Positions 57,041 to 64,000 of a stretch of 64,000 nucleotides of DNA are shown in pieces. This DNA comes from JBGQOG01 sp052113705 (lineage in GTDB: Bacteria; Pseudomonadota; Alphaproteobacteria; Rhodobacterales; Rhodobacteraceae), in the NCBI RefSeq assembly GCF_052113705.1, contig NZ_JBGQOG010000002.1, positions 372,001-436,000 on the forward strand, read 5' to 3'. Made by a program: the position numbers and the translations under genes. Position 1 is the first letter of the stretch. Each line of letters opens with the position of its first letter. The notes below the pieces were generated by a model. That model had not been told where the DNA came from. It searched no databases and saw only the letters and a program-made list of their open reading frames with translations.

Positions 57041-57943
57041 ATGGGACGCAAAAAGGGCCGCGAGATCTCCGGCTGGGTGATCATCGACAAACCGGCGGGG
57101 ATCACCTCGACCGCTGTGGTGGGCAAGGTCCGCTGGGCGTTTGATGCGAAAAAGGCGGGCCATGCGGGCACGCTCGATCCGGCGGCAACCGGCGTTCTGG
57201 CGATTGCGCTCGGCGAGGCGACCAAGACCGTTCCCTTCATCACCGATGCGCTGAAATGCTACCGCTTTTGCGTCACGCTGGGGGCTGCGACCACCACCGA
57301 TGATGCCGAGGGCGAGGTGATTGCGCGTTCCGATCTGCGGCCGACGGATGCCGAGATCGAGGCGGCGCTGGAAGCGTTCCGCGGCGATATCCAGCAGGTG
57401 CCGCCGCAATTCTCGGCGGTCAAGGTCGAGGGCGAGCGGGCCTATGATCTGGCGCGCGCGGGCGAGGCGATGGACCTTGTGGCGCGGCCTCTCTGGGTGG
57501 ACAGCCTGACGCTGATCGCGCGGCGCGATGCGGATACGGTCGAGCTGGAGATGGTCTGTGGCAAGGGCGGCTATGTCCGCTCGATCGCGCGGGATCTGGG
57601 GGCGGCTTTGGGCTGCCTTGGGCATGTGGCCTGGCTGCGCCGCGAATGGTCGGGGCCGTTTGAGGCGAGCGCGGGGCTCAGCCTTGAGGATATTGATGCG
57701 CTGGCGCGCACGCCCGAACTGGATGAGAAACTGCTGCCGCTGGAGCTGGGCCTGGCCGATCTGACCGAGCTGAAGGCGACGACTGAGGGGGCGGTGCGGT
57801 TGAAGAACGGCAATCCTGGCATGGTCATCGCCTCGGGTGTCGAGTTTGGGGATGAGGTCTGGGTCTCCTATCAGGGCCGTCCGCTGGCGGTGGGCAGTTA
57901 TCGTTCGGGCGAGGTTCATCCGACCCGGGTTTTCAACCTGTAA
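57041..57943 (+). CDS. truB: tRNA pseudouridine-55 synthase TruB
   Basis: A 300-residue enzyme that makes the universal pseudouridine 55 in the T-loop of tRNAs. The N-terminus GWVIIDKPAGITST is typical, the catalytic aspartate is Asp46 in KAGHAGTLDPAATG, and IQQVPPQFSAVKVEGERAYDLAR and GGYVRSIARDLG are further signatures. A short C-terminal PUA-like part closes with VHPTRVFNL. GGAAGG precedes the ATG. Normally rpsO follows closely in proteobacteria; here an RTX gene stands between. Confidence 0.97.
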   Translation: MGRKKGREISGWVIIDKPAGITSTAVVGKVRWAFDAKKAGHAGTLDPAATGVLAIALGEATKTVPFITDALKCYRFCVTLGAATTTDDAEGEVIARSDLRPTDAEIEAALEAFRGDIQQVPPQFSAVKVEGERAYDLARAGEAMDLVARPLWVDSLTLIARRDADTVELEMVCGKGGYVRSIARDLGAALGCLGHVAWLRREWSGPFEASAGLSLEDIDALARTPELDEKLLPLELGLADLTELKATTEGAVRLKNGNPGMVIASGVEFGDEVWVSYQGRPLAVGSYRSGEVHPTRVFNL

Positions 57944-58241
57944 GAGAGTTTTCGCGCGCGGCGCCCCGTCCCGGCCCGTCATTGATTCGGGCTGCGGCGG
58001 GGCGGGTTTGCGGCGCGCGGTGCCGTGCGGGCTGCCGGATGGCGACAAGGCTTTGCGAAACGCGATCCGGCACCGCTGGGCGGCAGGGTTTGCCGCCGGG
58101 GCCAGCGCGCAGAGGCTTGGAAGCGCAGCCGAATTTGTTGCTATTATGACAAGGTTAACCAGGCGAATCGATCCGCGGCGACAAAATCGCGGTTTCGCGT
58201 TAGGGTTGCTGTCGGTGAAGGTGGTTTGGTGGTGATCTGAA
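57944..58241 (+). promoter_or_regulatory. Intergenic region with possible promoter of the RTX gene
   Basis: 298 bases without a gene. A -10-like TATTAT (58142-58147) lies 19 bases after TTGGAA (58117-58122). The A/T content rises locally between 58130 and 58160, unlike the surrounding GC-rich sequence. GGTGGTGA before the RTX start is the likely ribosome site. No clear terminator for truB was seen. Confidence 0.4.
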
Positions 58242-59348
58242 ATGTTGTTTCTCTCCGGGATTCTGGGCCTGCTGGCGGCGGGGCTGGGCGTCAGTCTGAT
58301 GCCCGATGGCCGTCAAGATTCGTCGGATGACGAAAGCGAGAAGACCGAAGATGATGCTGCGGACGACGTGGCGGACAACTCGGGCACGGGGGATCTGCTG
58401 GACGATCCTGACGCGCCGCCGCCGCTGTCGGGAGACGATCTTGAGCTGGTGATCGAGGCGCCGCAGGGCGAACCGGGCGCGGCAGAGGATGATACCGATG
58501 AGGCCGGGCTGGTGCAGGGCACCGATGATGCCGAAATCCTGTCGGGCGATGCGGATGCGGATCTGGTTGCGGCACTTGGCGGCAACGATCAGGTGGATGC
58601 GGGCGCCGGAGATGACACGGTCGAGGCGGGCGCTGGCGACGATGTGGTTTTTGGCAATGCGGGCGATGACAGCCTGATGGGCGACGCGGGCAACGACAGC
58701 CTGACCGGTGATGACGGCGCCGATACGCTGCAAGGTGGCTCCGGGGATGACACGTTGGCGGGCTGCATGGGTGATGACAGTCTGAGCGGCGATGACGGCG
58801 CGGATTCCTTGCTCGGCGGCAGCGGTGACGATCAGCTGGACGGTGGCGCTGGCGACGACAGCCTGCAGGGCGGTCTGGGCGATGACACCCTCGCGGGTGG
58901 TGCCGGTCAGGATGAACTCTTTGGTCAGGATGGCAATGATCTGATTGATGGCCGGGTGCTGGATGCGCAGGGGCATGATACCGACGGTCAGGACATGCTG
59001 GCGGGCGGTGCGGGTGACGACACGCTGATGGTCGGTGCCGGCGATCTGGCCTATGGCGATGACGGCGCGGATACCTTCGTTCTGGGCGATTGGCTGCATG
59101 AGGGCGACACGCCGGTCATTCAGGATTTCAACCCGGACGAGGATCATCTGGCGGTGATTTATGACGCTGATCACCTGCAGGACCCGGTGGTCACCATCGA
59201 ACCGTCGGACACGGCCGAGGGTGCCGCCTGGATCGTGCTGAACGGCGAGCGTCTGGCCGAGGTGATGGATGCCGCGCATCTGACGGTCGAACAGGTCAGC
59301 CTGATCCCCGCGGCGTCGGTTGTGCCGGAGGTGGCGCAGGCAGCCTGA
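58242..59348 (+). CDS. RTX calcium-binding repeat protein with N-terminal membrane anchor
   Basis: A 368-residue, very acidic protein. The first 20 residues are hydrophobic (LSGILGLLAAGLGVSLM), then an Asp/Glu/Ser-rich linker. Residues about 113-270 hold some 14 nonapeptide repeats of the GGxGxDxLx type (GAGDDTVEA, GSGDDTLAG, GAGDDSLQG), which form a calcium-binding parallel beta roll. Several repeats are worn (DDGADxL, and CMGDDSLSG with a cysteine). The C-terminal ~100 residues (VIQDFNPDEDHLAVIYD) are conserved in Rhodobacteraceae RTX proteins. It may be secreted by a type I system such as the one at 17-20 kb, but the N-terminal anchor argues for a membrane-attached form. Confidence 0.88.
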   Translation: MLFLSGILGLLAAGLGVSLMPDGRQDSSDDESEKTEDDAADDVADNSGTGDLLDDPDAPPPLSGDDLELVIEAPQGEPGAAEDDTDEAGLVQGTDDAEILSGDADADLVAALGGNDQVDAGAGDDTVEAGAGDDVVFGNAGDDSLMGDAGNDSLTGDDGADTLQGGSGDDTLAGCMGDDSLSGDDGADSLLGGSGDDQLDGGAGDDSLQGGLGDDTLAGGAGQDELFGQDGNDLIDGRVLDAQGHDTDGQDMLAGGAGDDTLMVGAGDLAYGDDGADTFVLGDWLHEGDTPVIQDFNPDEDHLAVIYDADHLQDPVVTIEPSDTAEGAAWIVLNGERLAEVMDAAHLTVEQVSLIPAASVVPEVAQAA

Positions 59349-59667
59349 CGGCTCCGGTGCGTGGCCGATGCGCGAGTGGTGGGGGCGCCTTCCGGGCGCA
59401 AACGTCCGCCACAGCGCGGGTCTGCGCCTCAGCCATGCAGGCAGGATGGGCTCCTCCTCTCGCTCTCCATCCCGCTCCCGGCCCGTCTGTTCCGGGCGAC
59501 GATCGGGATTCAGGACAGGAATGGGGCGGCATCTGATGCAATAATCCTTTTCTTTGCGCCGATTCCCCCCTATACGCGCGCATCCGCCCTGCTTGGCGGG
59601 TGTTATATGGGCCTTGCTGGACGACATCCCGGCTCGTGCCGTCACCCTCAACCTTAAGGAGATCCCG
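59349..59667 (+). promoter_or_regulatory. rpsO upstream region
   Basis: 319 bases without a gene. TATACG (59571-59576) could be the -10 of the rpsO promoter with a weak TTTTCT (59548-59553) 17 bases upstream. A small hairpin CCGCC / GGCGG follows in the presumed leader, and AAGGAGA (59656-59662) is a strong ribosome site for rpsO. S15 often autoregulates through its leader, but no clear pseudoknot can be read. Confidence 0.4.
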
Positions 59668-59937
59668 ATGTCGATCACCGTTGAAGAAAAAGCTCGTCTG
59701 ATCAAAGAATTCGCCACCAAAGAAGGCGATACCGGTTCCCCGGAAGTTCAGGTCGCGATCCTGTCGTCGCGCATCTCGACCCTGACCGAGCACTTCAAAG
59801 GCCACAAGAAAGACAACCACTCGCGCCGCGGCCTTCTGATGATGGTTGCCCAGCGTCGTAAGCTGTTGGACTATCTGAAAGGCAAAGACGAAGGCCGCTA
59901 CACCGCGCTGATCGCGCGCCTGTCGCTGCGTCGCTGA
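59668..59937 (+). CDS. rpsO: 30S ribosomal protein S15
   Basis: An 89-residue S15, the exact usual length. The family signature GDTGSPEVQVAILSSRI, then LTEHFKGHKKDNHSRRGLLMMVAQRRKLLDYLK and a C-terminal ALIARLSLRR are all present. It binds the central domain of 16S rRNA. Codon use is that of highly expressed genes. It has its own terminator and is followed, as in most bacteria, by pnp. Confidence 0.98.
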   Translation: MSITVEEKARLIKEFATKEGDTGSPEVQVAILSSRISTLTEHFKGHKKDNHSRRGLLMMVAQRRKLLDYLKGKDEGRYTALIARLSLRR

Positions 59938-59960
59938 TCCGGCCGCAAGGCTGATGAAAA

Positions 59961-59991
59961 CGCCCGGTCCCGCTGGACCGGGCGTTTTTTT
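59961..59991 (+). terminator. Intrinsic terminator of rpsO
   Basis: CGCCCGGTCC / GGACCGGGCG, a perfect 10-bp stem with a 4-base loop, is followed by seven T residues. Confidence 0.96.
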
Positions 59992-60289
59992 ATGCCCGCC
60001 GGGCCTTGGGGCATTCTGCGGGATGCGGGCCCCTGCGCGGTCTGCTGCGGGGCCACGGCGCGGCGGCGCGGCTTGCGCGGGCCGAAAAGGCCATCAAAAC
60101 CCCGTATGTATGGGGCTGGCGCGATGAGATCGCTTCCCAAACGGCCGTATCTGATGTATGGGCCTAGCCCATCTATGACGTACAACCCGAAGCCCCGGGG
60201 TCTATCGCAAGTTAACAGGGGCGCGGCGGCAATGGGGCCGATCGCATAGCAGGCGCGGGGAGGGTCCCCGTGCAGGATTAGGAAATCGA
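59992..60289 (+). promoter_or_regulatory. pnp upstream region with several inverted repeats
   Basis: 298 bases without a convincing gene. Visible structures are CCCC-GTATGTAT-GGGG near 60098-60115 and ATGGGC-CTA-GCCCAT near 60158-60172, within a stretch of unusually low GC. In E. coli the pnp leader forms a hairpin cut by RNase III and degraded by PNPase itself; a similar autoregulatory leader is plausible here. A promoter was not clearly identified. GGATTAGGAAATCG precedes the pnp start. Confidence 0.45.
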
Positions 60290-62437
60290 ATGTTCAACGT
60301 TACTCGGAAATCCATCGAGTGGGGCAATGAAACGCTCACCCTCGAAACCGGCAAAGTCGCCCGTCAGGCCGACGGCTCGGTCATCGCCACTTTGGGCGAG
60401 ACCTCGGTCATGGCCAACGTGACCTTTGCACGCGAGCAAAAGCCGGGTCAGGATTTCTTCCCTCTGACCGTGCACTACCAAGAGAAATACTATGCCGCGG
60501 GCAAAGTGCCCGGCGGCTTTTTCAAGCGCGAAGCCCGTCCCAGCGAAAAAGAAACGCTGACGGCCCGCCTGATCGACCGTCCGATCCGCCCGCTGTTCGT
60601 CTCCGGCTTCAAGAACGAAGTTCTGGTGATGTGCACCGTGCTGAGCCACGATCTGGTCAATGATCCCGACATCGTTGCCATGGTTGCCACTTCGGCGGCC
60701 CTGACCATCTCCGGCGTGCCCTTCATGGGTCCGATCGGCGCGGCCCGCGTTGGTTTCTCCAACGGCGAATATGTGCTGAACCCGGAAGTCTCCGATATGG
60801 ACCACCTGCGCTCGAACCCCGAGCAGCGGCTGGATCTGGTCATCGCGGGCACCAAAGACGCCGTGATGATGGTGGAATCCGAAGCCTATGAGCTGTCGGA
60901 AGCCGAAATGCTCGGCGCGGTGAAATTCGGCCATGACGCGATGCAGCCGGTGATCGACATGATCATCGACTTCGCCGAAGAATGCGCGAAAGAGCCGTTT
61001 GACTTCGCCCCGGCGGATTACTCGGCCCTCTACGGCGCTGTGAAAGCGGCCTGCGAGACCGAAATGCGCGCGGCTTTCGCCCTGCGTGACAAGCAAGAGC
61101 GCGTCACAGCGATCTCGGCAGCCCGCGACAAAGCCAAGGCATCGCTCTCGGCCGAGCAACTGGCCGATGCGAACCTCGGTTCGGCGTTCAAGAAGCTGGA
61201 AGCCTCGATCCTGCGCGGCGACATCATCAATGGTGGTGCCCGCATCGATGGCCGCGACACGAAAACCGTGCGTCCGATCGTGTCGGAAGTCGGCATTCTG
61301 CCGCGCACCCATGGTTCGGCGCTGTTTACCCGCGGCGAAACCCAGGGTCTGGTGGTGACCACGCTCGGCACCGGCGACGATGAGCAGATCATCGACGCGC
61401 TGCACGGCAACAGCCGCTCGAACTTCATGCTGCACTACAACTTCCCGCCCTATTCGGTCGGCGAAGTGGGCCGCGTGGGTTCGCCCGGTCGTCGTGAAAT
61501 CGGCCACGGCAAACTGGCATGGCGCGCGCTGCAAGCCGTGCTGCCGGCAGCGACCGACTTCCCCTACACCATCCGTGTGGTGTCGGAGATCACCGAATCG
61601 AACGGCTCGTCCTCGATGGCTTCGGTCTGCGGTGGTTCGCTGTCGATGATGGATGCGGGCGTGCCGCTGAAAGCACCGGTGGCCGGCGTTGCCATGGGTC
61701 TGATCCTGGAAGATGACGGCAAATATGCCGTGCTGACCGACATCCTCGGCGACGAAGATCACCTCGGCGATATGGACTTCAAAGTGGCCGGGACTGCCGA
61801 AGGCATCACCTCGCTGCAGATGGACATCAAAGTTGCGGGCATCACCCCGGCGATCATGGAGCAGGCCCTCGCGCAAGCGAAAGACGGCCGTCTGCACATC
61901 CTCGACGAGATGGCGAAAGCGCTGACCGCCGGTCGTCAGGAATTCTCGGCGCATGCGCCGCGGATCGAGACGATGCAGATCCCGACCGACAAGATCCGGG
62001 AAGTGATCGGCTCGGGCGGCAAGGTCATCCGCGAAATCGTGGAAGTCTCGGGCGCCAAGGTCGACATCAACGACGACGGCATCATCAAGATCGCTTCGGC
62101 CAATGCAGACAGCATCAAGAAGGCCTATGACATGATCTATTCGATCGTGGCAGAGCCGGAAGAAGGCCAAGTTTACACCGGGAAAGTCGTGAAACTCGTC
62201 GATTTCGGCGCTTTCGTGAACTTCTTCGGCAAACGCGACGGCCTCGTGCATGTGAGCCAGATTGCCAACAAGCGTCTGAACCACCCGAACGAGCTGCTGA
62301 AAGAAGGCCAGGAAGTGAAAGTGAAACTTCTCGGCTTTGACGATCGCGGCAAGGTGCGCCTCGGCATGAAGATGGTCGATCAGGAAACCGGCGAGGAAAT
62401 CTCGGCGGAGCGGGCGAAAGAAGAATCCGAAGCCTGA
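60290..62437 (+). CDS. pnp: Polynucleotide phosphorylase
   Basis: A 715-residue 3'-5' exoribonuclease (PNPase), core of the RNA degradosome. Two RNase PH domains are present: the first with ETSVMANVTFAREQKPGQDFFPL and FKREARPSEKETLTARLIDRPIRPLF, the second with RTHGSALFTRGETQ, FMLHYNFPPYSVGE and LGDEDHLGDMDFKVAGT (catalytic aspartates). They are followed by a KH domain (IREVIGSGGKVIREIVE) and an S1 domain (VYTGKVVKLVDFGAFVNFFGKRDGLVHVSQIA). Codon use indicates high expression. It ends before a strong terminator. Confidence 0.98.
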   Translation: MFNVTRKSIEWGNETLTLETGKVARQADGSVIATLGETSVMANVTFAREQKPGQDFFPLTVHYQEKYYAAGKVPGGFFKREARPSEKETLTARLIDRPIRPLFVSGFKNEVLVMCTVLSHDLVNDPDIVAMVATSAALTISGVPFMGPIGAARVGFSNGEYVLNPEVSDMDHLRSNPEQRLDLVIAGTKDAVMMVESEAYELSEAEMLGAVKFGHDAMQPVIDMIIDFAEECAKEPFDFAPADYSALYGAVKAACETEMRAAFALRDKQERVTAISAARDKAKASLSAEQLADANLGSAFKKLEASILRGDIINGGARIDGRDTKTVRPIVSEVGILPRTHGSALFTRGETQGLVVTTLGTGDDEQIIDALHGNSRSNFMLHYNFPPYSVGEVGRVGSPGRREIGHGKLAWRALQAVLPAATDFPYTIRVVSEITESNGSSSMASVCGGSLSMMDAGVPLKAPVAGVAMGLILEDDGKYAVLTDILGDEDHLGDMDFKVAGTAEGITSLQMDIKVAGITPAIMEQALAQAKDGRLHILDEMAKALTAGRQEFSAHAPRIETMQIPTDKIREVIGSGGKVIREIVEVSGAKVDINDDGIIKIASANADSIKKAYDMIYSIVAEPEEGQVYTGKVVKLVDFGAFVNFFGKRDGLVHVSQIANKRLNHPNELLKEGQEVKVKLLGFDDRGKVRLGMKMVDQETGEEISAERAKEESEA

Positions 62438-62455
62438 GTTTCGACACGATGTCAG

Positions 62456-62488
62456 AAAAGGCCCGGGCATCTCGCCCGGGCCTTTTTT
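62456..62488 (+). terminator. Intrinsic terminator of pnp
   Basis: AAAAGGCCCGGGC / GCCCGGGCCTTTT is a perfect 13-bp stem around a 5-base loop, continuing into TTTTTT. Confidence 0.96.
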
Positions 62489-62952
62489 GTGGCCGGACGG
62501 ACCTGTCCCGGGGCATCCCGATGGCGCAGGACAGGCCCCGTTTCTGCCGGATGGCCCTCCGCAGGGGGGCAATTGCGGGTTGATTTTTGGCGCGGATCAC
62601 CGAAGGCTTCGCGGATGCGACGGACCCCGTTCATGCAGGCGAAAATTGATCTCCCGCGCGCGCCGCACGGCAACGCAGCGGGTCGACGCTGGCGGCAGGT
62701 GGGCCGGAGGGCGCAGCAGAACGGCGCTGTGCGCTGGTCTGGCTGGCAGACAGCGGCGGGCTCGGTTAGAAAGCGGCTGAAGGGCCGGGGCTTGAACGCC
62801 CATGGTGCAGGAATGATGTATGGCGGTAGCTTGCCCCCAAGCTGAGGCACGCGAATGTGGCAACCCGCTGGCGGGATGCAGAGGGCGCGCCTGGCTGCAG
62901 ATGCCGGATGCGGGCATTGTGACGGCGATGCCACAATAGAATGGAAAGCACG
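62489..62952 (+). promoter_or_regulatory. Gene-free region upstream of the ABC exporter gene
   Basis: 464 bases in which frames on both strands lack family motifs and genome-typical codon use. Near the 3' end ATTGTG (62916-62921) and CACAAT (62932-62937) form a perfect inverted repeat, overlapping a second one, GGCAT / ATGCC (62913-62917, 62928-62932). This could be an operator just ahead of the exporter start. Nothing else could be identified. Confidence 0.45.
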
Positions 62953-64000
62953 ATGGCAGAGACCCTGCGCAAGATGCGGCGCGCGCTATTTGGAAGAACG
63001 GCCGAATCGCACATGCGGCGGTTGCTGAAGGACAGCATGCGCCAGCAATTGCCGCGCTACGGGATGGCGATTCTGGCGATGATCGTGGTGGCGGCGGCCA
63101 CGGCGGGGACCGCCTGGATCATGAAGGACATCGTGGATTCGATGACCGATTCCGATGACCTGAACCGGGTGTTTCTGGTGGCAGGGGGGGTGGCGGCGAT
63201 CTTCACCATCAAGGGCATCGCCACCTATGTGCAGGTAATCTCGCTGACGCGCGCGGGCAACCGGATCGTGGCGGAACAGCAGGGCAAGCTGTTTGATAAA
63301 TTGCTGCGGCAGGGTGTCTCTTTCTTCAACCTTACCGAATCCTCGGATCTTCTGATGCGGGTGACCAATTCGGCGCAGGCGGCGCGGGCGGTGATCGACA
63401 TCCTCGTCACCTCATTCGTGCGGGATCTGTTGTCGCTGGTGGGGCTGATCGCGGTGATGGTCTATCAGCAGCCGCTGTTGTCGCTGGTCTCGCTGGTGGT
63501 GGGGCCGATCTCGATCTTCGGGATGCGGATCATTCTGCGCAAGGTGCGCGCCATCATGCAGCATGAGATGACCTCGCTGGCCGAAATCATCAAAGTGGTG
63601 CAGGAGACCGCGCGGGGCATCCGCATCATCAAGGCATTCGGGCTGGAAGCGCAGATGCGGCGGCGGATGTATGATGCTGTCGCCAATGTCGAGCAGCGCG
63701 CCAATGCTGTCGCCCGGCTGGAGGCGATCACCTCGCCGCTGATGGAAACGCTCTCGGGTTTTGCGATCGCGGGGGTGGTGGCGCTGTCGGCAGTGGATAT
63801 GATCGGCGGCACCCGCTCGACCGCGGGCGAGCTGATGTCTTTTGTGACCGCGCTCTTGATGGCCTATGAGCCCGCCAAGCGCCTGTCGCGGATGCGGGTG
63901 AGCGTTGAGGCGAACATGTCGCGGGTGCGGCTGATGTTCGAGCTTCTCGACGCGCCCGATACGCTGAGCGAGGCCGAAAACCCGGTGACGCTGCGGCCGG
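62953..64000 (+). CDS. MsbA-like ABC exporter, N-terminal part (cut by window edge)
   Basis: The first 349 residues of an ABC transporter with fused permease and ATPase. Six hydrophobic segments are read (for example GMAILAMIVVAAATAGTAWIM and AAIFTIKGIATYVQVISL), with the MsbA-type coupling region EQQGKLFDKLLRQGVSFFNLTESSDLLMRVTNSAQ, EIIKVVQETARGIRIIKAFGLE and TAGELMSFVTALLMAYEPAKRL. These blocks place it with MsbA/lipid-A or lipid exporters (subfamily DPL) of alphaproteobacteria. The nucleotide-binding domain lies beyond position 64000. GGAAAG precedes the ATG at 62953; an in-frame ATG at 62941 lacks such a site. The substrate could also be a polyketide or peptide. Confidence 0.88.
   Translation, partial: MAETLRKMRRALFGRTAESHMRRLLKDSMRQQLPRYGMAILAMIVVAAATAGTAWIMKDIVDSMTDSDDLNRVFLVAGGVAAIFTIKGIATYVQVISLTRAGNRIVAEQQGKLFDKLLRQGVSFFNLTESSDLLMRVTNSAQAARAVIDILVTSFVRDLLSLVGLIAVMVYQQPLLSLVSLVVGPISIFGMRIILRKVRAIMQHEMTSLAEIIKVVQETARGIRIIKAFGLEAQMRRRMYDAVANVEQRANAVARLEAITSPLMETLSGFAIAGVVALSAVDMIGGTRSTAGELMSFVTALLMAYEPAKRLSRMRVSVEANMSRVRLMFELLDAPDTLSEAENPVTLRP

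Noticed and set aside
58590..58960. Repeated DNA in the RTX gene as a CRISPR or tandem-repeat array
   Set aside because: The periodicity is 27 bases and imperfect, fully explained by nonapeptide codons in a continuous reading frame; there are no spacers.
62489..62845. 118-codon plus-strand frame after pnp
   Set aside because: Composition is Arg/Gly/Trp-rich, no ribosome site, no recognisable family, and overlapping frames on both strands look equally open because of high GC.
1..64000. tRNA, rRNA, transposon or prophage remnants
   Set aside because: No T-loop-like GTTCGAATC context, no rRNA blocks, no transposase motifs and no flanking inverted or target-site repeats were noticed while reading both strands; a tRNAscan/ISfinder run would settle it.

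Overview
This window looks like a contiguous stretch of chromosome from a high-GC alphaproteobacterium of the family Rhodobacteraceae, close to Rhodobacter and its relatives. The reasons are the RpoE-ChrR sigma/anti-sigma pair, a Rhodobacter-type general porin ending in phenylalanine, MutL with an endonuclease motif, clusters such as rsmB-heparinase-purH and lspA-DUF3035-M16-M16, and a strong preference for G/C at third codon positions. I saw no rRNA, tRNA, CRISPR array, phage or insertion sequence. Almost everything is core-genome type, and genes are tightly packed with many 4-base start/stop overlaps.

Layout. 1-7.9 kb: 5' part of smc (minus), an LrgA/LrgB pair, a stand-alone ThDP enzyme, an FMN reductase, smpB, a mercaptopyruvate sulfurtransferase and an aromatic/aspartate aminotransferase. 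7.9-11.1 kb: a MarR-EmrA-EmrB-like drug-efflux operon. 11.1-12.9 kb: glnK-amtB for ammonium uptake (minus). 13-17 kb: a class A PBP, then mlaA-mlaC (minus). 17-20.3 kb: an orphan type I secretion pair (ABC plus HlyD-like adaptor). 20.4-25.5 kb: lytic transglycosylase, a MalY/PatB-like PLP enzyme, and def / degenerate def paralogue / fmt. 25.6-31.3 kb: two small membrane proteins, then the singlet-oxygen type module: rpoE-chrR-cupin (plus) and a divergent operon FAD oxidoreductase-DUF1365-DUF3833-SDR (minus), with sigma-E-like promoters facing both ways.

31-49.9 kb is a long, mostly minus-strand block: mutL-rmuC, a catalytic/non-catalytic M16 peptidase pair, a DUF3035 lipoprotein, lspA, purH, a heparinase II/III-like protein, rsmB, a HI0933-like flavoprotein, and the conserved trio leuS-lptE-holA, then a DUF3576 lipoprotein. 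A 737-base gene-free region precedes a strongly codon-biased porin (50.6 kb). 51.6-55.6 kb: yggS-type PLP protein, a YkuD-fold protein overlapping a RibA whose N-terminal half resembles a worn-out RibB domain, an OmpR-type response regulator and dapB. 55.8-62.4 kb is a translation/RNA block (rbfA, a DUF2233 protein, truB, rpsO, pnp) interrupted by an RTX-repeat membrane-anchored protein. The window ends inside an MsbA-like ABC exporter.

Functional themes are envelope biogenesis (PBP, Mla, LptE, LspA, lytic transglycosylase, M16, porin, YkuD), stress response (RpoE-ChrR) and translation. Start codons were chosen by ribosome-binding-site spacing, overlap with the upstream gene and remembered family length; alternatives are given where they matter. 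Family assignments come from reading motifs by eye, with no database search.
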